NCBI GenBank assembly: GCA_031772625.1
Contig: CM062819.1
Coordinates: forward strand, 1,232,830,955 to 1,232,894,954
Direction: 5' to 3'
DNA: 64,000 bases
Source: Pinus tabuliformis
Taxonomy: Eukaryota; Streptophyta; Pinopsida; Pinales; Pinaceae
A program made the position numbers and the translations under genes. Below are positions 40,469 to 51,599 of the stretch, piece by piece. Position 1 is the stretch's first letter, and each line of letters starts with the position of its first letter. Below the pieces are notes generated by a model. It ran no database searches and was not told the DNA's origin. It worked only from the letters and a program-made list of their open reading frames with translations.

Positions 40469-43047
40469 ATTACTGATATTTTTATAAAAGGATTAATCAA
40501 CTAAGAATGAAGCCTAATAAATCAATTAAGGATTTATTTGATTGATTCCTTCACCTTTGTTATGAATTTCCTGAAGAAGACATGGATTGGGATTTGTTTA
40601 AACACAAGTTTTAGCATTTGGTTTGTATCTCTTTGTACGTTAACACAAACCACCTGATGTTTCTGCTTCCCCAACTCTTGTAAGCCATGAGACACCCCTA
40701 ACTTTAGAGGAGGAACACTTTATTCCTTTTGTTCCTTGTCCTTCTCCTTTTTCAGTTCCGATGTAGGTTCCTCCTTGTGATGATAATAAAGTTGGAAAAT
40801 CTGCAAATCAAATTCCTAATCTCTCTTCTCATCCTCCTTCCACTTTTCACGATTTAGATCCCATGGAGAAAATCTCAGAATGGTTCATGAATCCAATGGT
40901 GAAGACTAATTTCTCCATTCATCAAGATGATATTGTTGACTCGTAATTTAAATATTAAATCTAATTTGGATACATGTCATCCTCTACCATCTCTTTCTCA
41001 TGGCCACTTGTCCCTCAATATACGTAATCAATCTCTTCCAAATGCAAGCAGTGAACAGGTGCAAGATAGCCATATTTTGCAAGTATATGAGCAGGAAGGT
41101 GAATATTCTTTCGATCTTTCTTCTCTTTTTCAGAGTCCTCCATGTGAAGATGGTGTTTCCTTACTCTTGGCTGATAATGAATCTAGTAATCTCAGTCATA
41201 AATCAAATGTAATCAATTCTCCTAATCAATCTAAAGTCTTGGGCAATAATGATTCTGATGAGGATGATGATCAATGCCCAAGTGCACCATCTAGTCTCTT
41301 AGTTTCTCAAGAAAGTTTTGTTTCAAAAGATTTAGATCTCAAATCTGTTTCGGTTAAATAATATTCGTTAATGAACGCTTCTTCCTCTTCACCTCCCTAT
41401 CCTTTATGCTCTATTGTTTGTAATGCATCAACTTGTGATGGAAATTCTTCATGTTCTTCAAGTTTGTTATCTAATGAGTTGAATATTGAAATGAAACAGG
41501 ATAGTGAGATTATCCATAATGAAGAAGAAAAAAATGAAATTATAGAGCATCCATCCCATTCCTTTTCATTTCATGTTTTGCTTGGGCGAAACTCTTTGAA
41601 TCAGTTGGCTCATGAGATTTCTATGATTCATACATCTTCAAATTTGTGATCAAAATAATTTTACGGATTGAGTAATTTGTTTGTTGAAGTTGTAAGATCT
41701 TATCAAACCAATGAGGAACATAACTCCCATCCAGATAATGGTGATCATTTTAATTTAACTGATGGCAGCTGTCCACATGCAATCTGTGATTTGACTTAAT
41801 TTACAAAATGTTCTTATCCATATTTCTAAAGTTCTATAACTTGTCAAGAAGTCGAGGCCCTTCAACTCTCGTCGATGATTATGTCAGGTTCTCACGATCC
41901 TGGTAAAATTTCTATACCATGTCACATCTATATTTTCTCGTAGAATACTTTCATGCATATTGTTTCACTAGTCTAAGCAAACTCGTTCTTGATGGATTTC
42001 AAGATTTCTCATTACAATTTTCCTATTTATCGATATCAAGTATTTGATCATACTACTGTAGTGAATTCATCCCCGTGTAAATCTCTTGTATAGAATTTGG
42101 GTTTGGAGTGTATACCTTTTGTGAATGTGCAAAATTATGAAGCTGATCAATTTCAAGATTATCTTTGGTCGAAGAATTCATATATGTTGAATGCTATGAC
42201 GGACAATCAACTCCTAGTCTCTCTTACGAATGTCTTGATGACACTAAAAATCCTCTTGAGTGTTAGCAAGTTCTTGAGTTATTTTCTGAATCAAGAAAAT
42301 GGTTCGTCACATTTGGCATGTGAGGAAGTTGATTGTATTGTTCAGAGCATTTGCAGAGATGTTAAAATTAATTTATCTTTGTTAACTACAAACTAGGAAT
42401 CTAATGCCTTAATCAGTGCATTTGATCATGATTCTCGCTCTGATGATTTTCATTCAACTTACCATTTTCCCATTGGCACATTAAATGACAGTTGAGCAGT
42501 TGAGGCACTTCGGCCTTCACTAATGGTTCTTTTAGGTCCTCATTGTCTTGACATGACGACTAAATATGATCAAATCCATTTTCCCTCACAATAGTCTCAT
42601 CCTAAATCTCTGCTTCTAGTTGAAAATTCATATTTTCAAGTATTTTGGGATTTTCAAGAGGATTTTTTTGAATTTCACAATACAATCTATGATTGTCTAG
42701 AAGCATATTACTTAGCAAGCCCATTTGTTAATAACAAGATTTAATATTTTCTCATGCTTGCTAAGAAGGATGGCACAAATGAAGGAGCATTCACAAGAAG
42801 CTTTCTAAGTTTGTCTGTTTATAATATTCATCGAAAAGGTGATAATGAAAGTTGGGTAGAAGTAGTGGATATGACAAATATTTCTGCTGATAGACAATAC
42901 CTTCAATTTTTTGTGCAAGTTATTCAAGCTCTTATCTTTTCTGTTGCACGCTTCTTTATATCAGTTTTAATTGGTTGGATCTTTGTGATTGCAAGTCGGG
43001 AACAACTACGGTGGATTCATTGGAAATTTCATTATACGTGGCCCTGA
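40469..43047 (+). pseudogene. Element H: gag part 2 fused to a long unknown ORF
   Basis: The gag frame of 30009-30345 resumes here (INQLRMKPNKSIKDLF, LHLCYEFPEEDMDWDLF), then continues as a long Ser/Asp/Asn-rich region (40640-42090) and a C-terminal domain (42097-43047). Over 2.5 kb only about two compensating frameshifts (near 40640 and 40935) and a set of stops are needed. The end contains a hydrophobic span, FFVQVIQALIFSVARFFISVLIGWIF split here by name only into its parts FFVQVIQALIF and FISVLIGWIFVI, a likely membrane segment, followed by a Trp-rich tail. No zinc knuckle, protease, RT or integrase is present. The function is unknown. Confidence 0.6.
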
Positions 43048-44098
43048 CCTTCTAGCTGGTTAAGTTAGGAGTAGGTCTAGTTGTGTGTTAGTTTCCCCTC
43101 TCTTGCACTTATCCTACACTTTTTCTCCTTAGTCTCTCTTATGTTTTCTTCCTTTTGTCTTACATCATCTTTTGGCTTAGCCTCCTTTAGATTGTTCTTT
43201 GGTTTTGTTTTCTTGTTGTGTTGTGACTTTTCTTTTCTATTCTTTTAATGGGGCTTTGCATGAAGGGTATCCCATTTGGGTCGAAAGACAATGTGGCAAA
43301 ATAGAATAGGGCTTTGTGACACTACAACATTTGGCTAACCTTTAGTCCTTCTTTCCCGTCTTGGTTACACCTTTTGGTCAATGATGTTATGATGGGAAAT
43401 GTGATCCTTGCATAAGGATAGCTTTGTGTTGAGCCATGATACCTGTGTCTATTCTGGAAACCTTACGCCTTCACTTAGTTATTTATGTTTCAGTGTTTTC
43501 CATGCTTATCCAATCAAGTAGAGAAGGACAAGGGAAAATTATAAACGAGCAAACCAAAAGAAAAGGTCTTACATATGATTCTCTGAAGGAACATCCTCTT
43601 TTTCTCTCAATAATTTGGGATCCCTCTTCCATGTGAAATGAATAAGTGCCTATGCACAATACTATATATAAAATACATAAATAAACGGTGAAAGAAGAGA
43701 AAGGCTTCTAGCACAAGGAGGTGAAGCAAGCAACTCCATCAAGGTATTGTCCAAGCTCACTGGCAGCAAAGAAATGTTTGTGGTCTTGTAGTGAATCTAT
43801 CAAGGTATTGTCTAGGCCTACTTGCAGCGGAGCAACACCAGAGATGAAAACTATACTCTGAAAATCTAAAGCTCACAAACTAAACCACCCTTCCTTGATT
43901 CAAAACATTGCGATGTTGTTGGATTTATGATTGTGTTCAATCGAGGAAGGACAAAGGGGACAATGCTTATACATGGGGTAAGTGGGGAAACCAGAGTGAT
44001 GTAAATGATGAATCAATACTCCCTGAGGAACTAGACCTTGGATGAAATATTTGACCAAGGAAGAGAAGTTGGAGTTCTACGAGTGTGCTACCAAGTGT
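43048..44098 (+). other. Probable 3' region of element H with a 61-bp tandem duplication
   Basis: No recognised gene. A block with 'atcaaggtattgtc' at 43738 recurs at 43799 (period 61; about 43736-43857). It may include the 3' LTR of H, but no partner LTR was found to define it. Confidence 0.45.
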
Positions 44099-45167
44099 TG
44101 TCATTGTGACAATCACCCTCTTAAATTTTTCGTATACTTGAATTTTGGAGCCTATTGCAAATCTTGGGATCAATCGTTCCATAGTCACTTCTTTTTTGTT
44201 TAATTCTTAGTTAATTATTTGATCTCCCTTCTTGGATTGTAAGTTTCGAAGTCACTTTCTCACACATGCTCAATCTGTAATGAATTCATCGGCGTATTCC
44301 TTCACACGGCTTGAATAGGCCCAGAATAGTCCATCAAGACAATGCCTATGTAATGTTAAATTCATGTTGACAGTCAATGTGGATTGTCATTGGTAGTATC
44401 TCACTTCTGGCTGTGTTTGTACTTCTATTTCGGTGAGTTTTCCAAATTGTTTCTTTTGCAGACCACCTCTTTCGAGAGTGTCGTTACCATGTTTTCAACT
44501 ATCCCTTTTGCTTGCTTTCACTTTAATTAGTGTTTTTTCATGTTATCTTCGCTTTGGCATGATCCAAGTGGATATTGGTGGCCACCCTCCTATTCCACAT
44601 AGACCTTTATTCAGTTTCATATATTTCCTTTTTTATTTCATCACTAGTTTTAGCAGTTTTTTTGGGTCTTGAACTTCTGGAGCAGCTTTGACCCCCTAAA
44701 CAACGTTTTTTTGAGGTCCATTATAGGCCTTTGGCCATGGGAAGGGGTCTGCTACAAATCCTGTAGTACTCAAAGAGACCTTTCCAATAAGGTATCGTAC
44801 ACACCAAATGGGGATAATATGACCAAGTTACGACCTCGAGAAGTTGGTTGCCCAACTAGCCCCAATGAGGCCCACAAACTCCTAGCATTACATCTCCTAG
44901 GGTTAGGGTTTTGGTTTTTTAGGTTTTTCTCTTGTTGTTCAATAATAAATAGGCCCTTAAGCCTCATTATAACATAGTTTGGAGACATGTAGCTGACACA
45001 TCTCTTCTCAGAGATAAGCTACCATCACCCGAGCTAGTTTATTTCCATTCTGTTTGTAAGCATATTTCAGTATTCTGATATTAATTAAATGAAGTGTTAT
45101 TTATGCTGCATCTTTGTATTTATAGTTATATCTGTAATTTGTTACATTCTTTTTTAAGTTTTGAGCA
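44099..45167 (+). repeat. 5' LTR of element C
   Basis: Starts TGTCATTGTGACAATCACCC and ends GAGCA before the PBS. Its two halves match 17475-17943 and 16411-16964. Confidence 0.8.
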
Positions 45168-45168
45168 G

Positions 45169-45181
45169 TGGTATCAGAGTG
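45169..45181 (+). other. Primer binding site, tRNA-iMet type (element C)
   Basis: TGGTATCAGAGTG one base after the LTR. Confidence 0.85.
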
Positions 45182-45296
45182 GTCTTCTCTTTCTTTGTTT
45201 TTCTTTGCATGTCCCCAATGAGGTCAGGGTATAAGGAGTTAGGGCTCGATCTGGTTGAACCTTTACAAGACCAGCCTCACAAACCCCGATGACTTC

Positions 45297-46230
45297 CTAT
45301 GTCGAAAGAAAAGAAAGACGAGGGGGCAGGAGATATTATCAAAATATTGCTTGAAGAAGCCCTCGAGTGACAGCGGAACACAATGATGGATAACTTTCCC
45401 CAGATCCTTCGACAGTTACCCACAAGTGGCACATCTTCATCCAACAGCCACTCTGGAGGCGCCACTCCTTTTAAGGTACGAGTTAACTTTGAAATTCCCA
45501 TATTTGAAGGCAATATAGATGCAAATGTCGTAGATAAATGGTTAAATCTGTTGGAAGGATATTTTTCAGCTCATGACTTTTCTAATGGACAAAACATTAA
45601 TTTTGCACTTCTCAAAGCTGCCCCAAACATTAAGCACTAGTGGGAAACCTACTGCGAACAAAAGGACGAGAGGGAATCCTCATTGCTTTCAGCCGCACCC
45701 ACTTGGGATTCTTTCCAAGACGCCATTGAGGAACAATATTACCTTGTCATGATCTATGAAGATAAATACTTAAATTGGACCACACTACGATAGGGAAGGT
45801 ACCAAAATGTGTCAGAGTTCATAAATGTTTTCCAGAACCTCCAACCAAAATTGAGTATCAAGGATTCTGATCAGCGTTTGGTACTCAAGTACACGACTTC
45901 CTGCACAAGTACATCTAGGATAGGATGGATTTCCTGGACATCTCCTTGCTCAGCATGGCATATGAATACGTTGTCAAGACTGAGAAAATGTTTAAATAGA
46001 AGAAGCGAGACTTTGGATCTGTGGATCTGAAGGAAGGAAAAGTTGACCCCAAACGATGAACCAAAGGCCAAATCCAAGGTGGGGTGACCTAAGACAACCC
46101 ATCAAAGCCGAAAAAAAAGAACATCACCCCAAAGATAAAGAAGGACACTATAAAATGCTGTGAGTTCCATAAGAGCTCCACTCACAACACAAGTGAGTGC
46201 CGAGCCAAGTAGTCACTGGTAGTCGAGCTT
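45297..46230 (+). pseudogene. gag of element C
   Basis: Begins with KEKKDEGAGD and ILLEEALE, then FKVRVNFEIPIFEGN, DKWLNLLEGYF and LLKAAPNIKH, a typical plant gypsy gag. Stops and a frameshift (near 45890) break the C-terminal half. A CEFHKSSTHNTSEC cluster (about 46161-46203) is the degenerate zinc-binding region (C-x2-H-x5-H-x4-C) known from this kind of gag. The C' gag fragment is its closest relative here. Confidence 0.75.
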
Positions 46231-46863
46231 AAGGCTTCTGAATCAGACACATGTTCCGAATCTGAGTCAGAACCTGACAAGGGGAATGACAAAGGGAAGC
46301 AGGTCATTGATGCAGAGCTCTACGTCATCATGGCTACCACCAAGATCCAGAAGAATGAGCCTGAAGATCCAGAGGAGGGGGAACACCTATTCCACTCATA
46401 GATGTGGGTGAAGGGTTCTCTGCTGCAGTTCATTGTCGATAGTGGGATCCAAAAGAATCTCATTTCAGCAGAGGTCATGAAGTGACTTGGCATACTGAAA
46501 ACAACACATCCACAACCGTACACCATTGGGTGGCTTCATCAAGGGCGAGATCTTTGCGTCAACCAACGGTGTCGCCTTTCCTACAGCATCAAACCCTTCA
46601 TGGATGAGGTATTGTGTGATGTTACTCATGTTGAAGTTTGTGTTATATTATTAGGACAACCATACTTGTGGAAGCGACTTGTTGTATATGAGTCTATACC
46701 TTGTTGTGTGATTATTACTTTGGGAAATAAGTTGTACAGGATACCAGAGGTAGCCCTTCCTACCACCATCTCTTAGATCACTACAAAGCAATTCAGTAAG
46801 ATCATTTCCCAGACCAAGAAATTTGTTTTCCTTATGATTTGCCCTTAGGGAAAGAAGAAGATT
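46231..46863 (+). pseudogene. Protease region of element C
   Basis: LLQFIVDSGIQKNLISAEVMK contains the D-S-G active-site box (46438-46446), with Ile in place of the usual Ala/Ser after Gly. VILLGQPYLW (about 46640-46670) is the second conserved block. Stops on both sides of the active site. Confidence 0.7.
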
Positions 46864-47184
46864 GTGGCCACAGCTTCCAGACAGGGCTCCTCCACACAGC
46901 AATATCACATGGACAAGGTCATGGAGAAGTACAGAGACATTTTCGCCTCACCTATAGGGGTACCTATGCATTGTCAGTTCAAGCATTCCATTGATCTAAC
47001 TATGGAAGCGCCGCTACCCAATGGATCGATCTATCGACGCTCTATTCTGGAGAATGATGAGATCAAGAGGTAGATTCAGGAGCTGTTGCAGAAATGGCAC
47101 ATCAAGCCAATCTCATCACCCTGTGGAAGCCCAATTGTATTGGTACAGAAGAAGAATGGGACTTGGAGACTCTGTATTGACTAT
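46864..47184 (+). pseudogene. RT of element C, part 1
   Basis: RT finger region: EKYRDIFASPIGVP, FKHSIDLT, IKPISSPCGSPIVLVQKK and NGTWRLCIDY. The frame stops being RT right after CIDY at 47184, where D begins. Confidence 0.85.
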
Positions 47185-47275
47185 AACAATGTAAACTTTG
47201 AAATGGGAACTATAAACTCAAAACGGGAACTCTGGCCAAAAAACCTCGTAAAAACATCAAAAACAATGTTAAAAA

Positions 47276-47475
47276 CGAAAAGTGTTGGTGTTGGAATAAC
47301 ACATTTTTTTTCTAGGGTAAATTTTCAACATGTTTTAAAAATGGCGGTGAAAACCAATTTTTTGTGCAAAAATTGTCCAAAAAAACCCTCAAAATAAAAA
47401 GTGTTGACGCTGAGATAACACTTTTCTTTTCAAGGGTAAAATTTCAACATTTCGAAATAATGGCGTAAAATATTT
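47276..47475. repeat. Subterminal tandem duplication, left end of D
   Basis: A unit of about 120 bp beginning AAAAGTGTTG and containing ATAACAC and AGGGTAAA..TTTCAACAT appears twice (from 47278 and 47397). The right end has a different duplication at 50784-51005. Confidence 0.65.
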
Positions 47476-47752
47476 TATCATGACCCCGAAAAACATTAAA
47501 ATTAAAAAAAATGAAAACATAAAATAAAATAAAAAATTAAAACAATAAAAAACACAAAAAAGTTAAAAAAAAAAACAAAACATAAATTAAATTATATACT
47601 AAAAAAAAAAATCAAACATCAAAAAAAAAATCAATCATACAAATGTTTAAAAAAAAACAAAATTAACGATAAGAATTAAAAAACCAAAAATAAAAAACAA
47701 AAAAAATTATAAACAAATAAATAGTAAAAAAACAAATAAAAAAAAAAAATTG

Positions 47753-47756
<4 letters not shown>

Positions 47757-47800
<44 letters not shown>
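47757..47800. repeat. (AT)n microsatellite
   Basis: Pure AT dinucleotide run of about 44 bp inside the left arm of D. Confidence 0.95.
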
Positions 47801-47804
<4 letters not shown>

Positions 47805-48119
47805 TAAACCATAAAAATAAAAAATAAAAAATTGGCAAAAGAAAAATCAAAAAAACAAAACAAAACTATAAAATTAAGTTGGTAAAAGTAGAAAAATTTT
47901 AAAAACATTAACAAAAAACTAAAAAAATTAAAATTAAAATTAAAAACAAACTAGTTAAAAAAAAAAAAAATAGAAAATTAACAAAAGAAAATTAAAAACT
48001 ACTAAAATTAACATTAAAATGTTGATTACTTAAATATATATATATAAGAGACAAAAATAAAAAATAAAAAATGTTAAAAAATATAAAATTATCTCATAAA
48101 CCATAAAAGAATCTAGAAA

Positions 48120-48122
<3 letters not shown>

Positions 48123-48162
<40 letters not shown>
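48123..48162. repeat. (AC)n(AT)n compound microsatellite
   Basis: ACAC run of about 28 bp followed by ATAT. Confidence 0.9.
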
Positions 48163-48731
48163 TTGTCTTTAGTGCGACTTTTTGGAGAATCCTGCGGGAA
48201 AAATTGAGGTTAAATCTTGATTTGTATTATTTAAAATGGTTTTTTAACTGCATATTTTGATTTAGCGCCCTGAAAAACCCCTGGGACGCTTTGACTGTGT
48301 AGAAATTAGCCATCCAACTTGCGATTTCAATAAATTGCTGCCAGATTTTGACCGGAAAAACCCACCAGAAAAGCTTCCAAAAAGTCTCTTTAAAGACTAC
48401 TCCTATATATAAGTAAAAAAATAGAAAAAATAGGAAAAAAATGCTAACAAAAAATAGGAAAAAAAATTTAAAAACGAACTAGCTTAAAAAAAAATTAGAA
48501 AATTAACAAACAAAAAAACACACTAGTAAAATTAATATTAAAAACATTTAAAAAAAAAACTAAGAAAACAAAAATAAACTCACATTATAAAAAAAAACCA
48601 AAAAATATGAAAATGGCATAAAATATATGTATTTTCAAATTGAAAAAATAAAATAAAATAAAAAATAGAATTATAAAACATTTACAGTTTATAAACAAAT
48701 ATGTATTTTTTATTTAAAAAAAAAAAATTAA

Positions 48732-48957
48732 TAGAGTTTAGGCTTATGTGATCCATATCATGTAAGAGAGAGATTCTTCGGCGAAAATCACATGGAAAAC
48801 CATTTGTCGACGCGTTTCGAACCAACAAGTGTGGTTCATCGTCAGGACAAGATGAAGAAACAGATCCAGCTTAGCATGTTAAATAGTTTGAGCGGAGCCT
48901 CCAACGGCTAGTTTGACTCTAGGACCGGGATAAAAACTTATTATTATAGTTTAATTA
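48732..48957 (-). mobile_element. Island of normal composition, probable Penelope-like element fragment
   Basis: Within the A-rich arm a 225-bp island has balanced base composition and holds the hammerhead-like motif at 48801-48855 on the minus strand. In Penelope-like retroelements such a ribozyme lies in the terminal repeat upstream of the RT gene. No RT or GIY-YIG nuclease is present nearby, so this would be a solo terminal fragment. No target duplication was found. Confidence 0.4.
48801..48855 (-). ncRNA. Candidate hammerhead ribozyme (Penelope type)
   Basis: Minus strand order: stem I strand (CAT-C-TTGTC), core CTGACGA (48845-48839, fits CUGANGA), one extra T, stem II GAACCA-loop CACTTG T-TGGTTC (48837-48819), core GAAA (48818-48815), then a minimal stem III CGCG and TC, giving cleavage after GTC, and stem I return strand GACAAATG (48808-48801). 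TTGTC/GACAA pair perfectly and CAT/ATG extend past one bulge. All core positions I can check are conserved. The tiny stem III resembles that of known Penelope-like ribozymes. Activity untested. Confidence 0.6.
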
Positions 48958-49410
48958 GTAAGATTAAGGACTATATATATATATATTAATGAGGGGAAAA
49001 AAAGTTCAAAAATATTAATAAAAAATTATAAGCTAATTAAAATATAGAAGGAAATTTAGTTGAATAAAAGATCTTAAAAGCATAAGTAGTATATAAATTA
49101 ATCTTATTAAAAATATTATAAATTATAAATTAATTAATAAATAACTAGAAAAAATAAATAAAATCAAAAAGAGGTTAGGTTAGTTAGCGAAAATAAATTA
49201 ATTAATTAAAATAAAATAAATTAAAATATAAATAAAAAAATAAAATAAAAGTAAATAAATTAGTTAAACAATAATAAATAAAATAAAATTAACAATAAAA
49301 ATAAAATAATAATAAAAATTATTATAATAGTTTAAGTAGTAAGATTAAGGACCAAAAAAATATATAATATATTAAAAATTATAAGCTAATTAAAATAAAG
49401 AAGGAAATTT
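48935..49410. repeat. Diverged direct duplication inside D
   Basis: ATAGTTTAA.TAGTAAGATTAAGGAC and AATTATAAGCTAATTAAAAT occur at about 48945-49045 and again at 49325-49400, roughly 380 bp apart. Confidence 0.6.
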
Positions 49411-49717
49411 AAAAAATAATAATAATTTTTTTAATTTAAAAACAAAAAATTATTATTATTTTTAATTAAACTTAAAATTTTTACTTAAAATAAATAAACG
49501 AAACTTTTTATTAAAAAATTTAAATTTTTTTTAAACAATTTTTTTTTTTTTTTTATAAAAAATAATAATAATAATAATAATTTTTTTTAACTAATTTAAT
49601 TTTTTTATTTAAAATTTAAAAAATTATTAAAAAAAATTTAAAAAAATTGATTTATTTTTTAACATATCTTTTTTTTTTTTTTTACTTACTTAAAAAACAA
49701 CAACAACAACAACAACC

Positions 49718-49833
49718 GTGGCCCCTCCGCTCGCCTGCCGCCCGTGGTGGTGCGGCCCTGGGCGAAGGGTCTGTGTGTAGGCCCTCCGCCCAGGGCCATG
49801 CCACCACGGGCGGTGAGCGAGCACAGGGGCCAC
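49718..49833. repeat. GC-rich apex hairpin of D
   Basis: Stem blocks GTGGCCCCT/AGGGGCCAC, GCTCGC/GCGAGC, CCGCCCGTGGTGG/CCACCACGGGCGG, GGCCCTGGGCG/CGCCCAGGGCC and AGGG/CCCT, with small internal loops and a terminal loop of about 12 nt. About 43 base pairs in 116 bp, surrounded by DNA that is almost only A and T. Confidence 0.9.
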
Positions 49834-50783
49834 AACTTTTTTCAGTTAAAAAAAAACAAAAAACAAATTTGTTTAATAATTTTTAAATGTTTTATTTTTT
49901 AATAAAAAAAGTTGTTTAATTTTTTTTTTAATAATTTTTTTTAAATTAAAAATAATAATAACAATAATAATAATAATGTGTTTAAATTTGTTTTTATTTA
50001 ATTTTTTTTAATAATTTTAAAAAATAAATAAAATAAAAAAGTGGTTTGAATTTTTATTTTTATTTTTTTTAATAATAATAATAATAATCATCTTTAATTT
50101 TTTGTTTTTAAATAAAAAATGTAAGCTCAATGAAAAAATTTGTTTGTTTGTTTGTTGTTGTTGTTGTTTGTTTGTTTGTTTTGTTTTGTTTTGTTTTTTG
50201 TTTTGTTTTTTTTTTTTTTTTTTTTGATTTTTTGCTTCTTTTTTTTTTTTTTTTACTTTAAATGTTTTTTGTTTTTTTTTTGTTTGTTTTTTTTTTAAAG
50301 AAATATATATTTTTTAAATTTTCATATTTTTATGGCTTTTTTTTAAATATAATTTTAGTTTTTTTAAAATGTTTTTAATATTAATTTTACTAGTTTTTGT
50401 TTTGTTTTTTTTTTTTTTCATCTAGTTTGTTTTTAAATATTTTTTTACTTTTTTTCTAGTTTTTGGTAATGTTTTGTTTTGTTTTGTTTTTTTTTTTTTT
50501 TTTTCTATTTTAACTTTCTCAATTTTATATATTTTTTTAAATTTTGTTTTCTGTTTTTTATCCAAATTCTTTTATGGTTTATGAGATAATTTATTTTTTT
50601 AACATTTTTTATTTTGTTTTTTGTCTTTTTTATATTTGTTTTTTTTAAGTAATCAACATTTAAAAAAAAAAAAGAAAAATAAAACAACTTGAAAATTCGT
50701 TAAGTAATCATAATTTTAAAAATCAACATGAAAATCACAAACATTTAAAAACAAATATTTATATTTGATACACAAGAAAATTT

Positions 50784-51005
50784 AAAGTGTCAAAAATATG
50801 CTCCAAAAAAAAAAAATTGTATTCTGCATTACCACTTTTCAAAATCGGGTCACGTTTTTACTACCCCTATGAAACGGGTAATCGTATCAGTTATTTAAAG
50901 TGCCAAAAACTATGCTCTAAAAAAATGTGTGTTCTGCATCACCCCTTATCAAAATATGGTCAATTTTTTGCTATCTCTACGAAATGGGTAACAGTATCAG
51001 TTCCC
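50784..51005. repeat. Subterminal tandem duplication, right end of D
   Basis: A unit of about 114 bp beginning AAAGTG.CAAAAA and ending GGGTAA..GTATCAGTT appears twice (from about 50786 and 50899). Confidence 0.7.
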
Positions 51006-51029
51006 GTTTCAAACTTTATGTTGTTCTAT

Positions 51030-51599
51030 CAGGCACTCAACAGGATCACTATCTGGAATAGGTACCCAATCCCACTAATTGACTACCTTTTAGACCAACT
51101 CAAAGGGGCCAAATATTCCAGCAAGATTGACTTGAAGTTTGGTTATCACTAGGTTTCTATCAAACCCTCTGATGTGTGGAAGAATGCCTTCAAATCCAAG
51201 GAAGGCCTTTTTGAATGGTTGGGCATGGCTTTTGGGTTGATGAATGCCCCCCAACCTTCATGAGACTGATGGACAACATCATGCGACCCATCATCAATGC
51301 ATTCATGGTGGTGTATTTAGATGACATCTTGATCTTCAACCAAAATTAGGAAGAGCACCTCCACCATATTTAACAGGTCCTTCAAACCCTGCGACAACAC
51401 AAGTTGTGTGCCAATTTGGAGAAATTCGCTTTTGGCATAACCTAGGTTCAATATATGGGGTACATTATTGATGACCAGGGTGTGTATGTGGACCCAACCA
51501 AGATACAAGTCATTCGGGATTGGCCAGCCCCCACCACTCTAACAGAGCTCCGCAACTTTCTGGGTCTTGCCAATTTCTACCTCAGGTTCATGTTGGGGT
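51030..51599 (+). pseudogene. RT of element C, part 2
   Basis: Resumes RT directly: [36 protein letters not shown], then the catalytic box YLDD at 51314-51325, and IIDDQGVYVDPTKIQVI with LRNFLGLANFY. A frameshift near 51255 and several stops are present. Interrupted after 51599 by element E. Confidence 0.85.

Larger units (their letters stand above)
47185..51025. mobile_element. Fold-back DNA element D
   Basis: A 3.84 kb insertion in the RT of C with 27-bp terminal inverted repeats (47185-47211 and 50999-51025, 23 of 27 matching; ends AACAA...TTGTT) and a 4-bp CTAT duplication (47181-47184, 51026-51029). The left half is A-rich and the right half T-rich, and arms match in inverted order (for example ACTAGTAAAATTAATA near 48523 against 50376-50392, and TGTTGATTACTT near 48018 against 50649-50661). 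The apex is a GC-rich hairpin at 49718-49833. No transposase frame is seen. Superfamily unknown. Confidence 0.8.

Noticed and set aside
47663..47914. 83-codon hydrophobic frame
   Set aside because: Low-complexity Phe/Ile/Tyr string from AT-rich DNA and an (AT)n run.
49647..49886. 79-codon frame through the GC-rich block
   Set aside because: The GC-rich block is a near-perfect inverted repeat (49718-49833), so the frame is a by-product of the hairpin.
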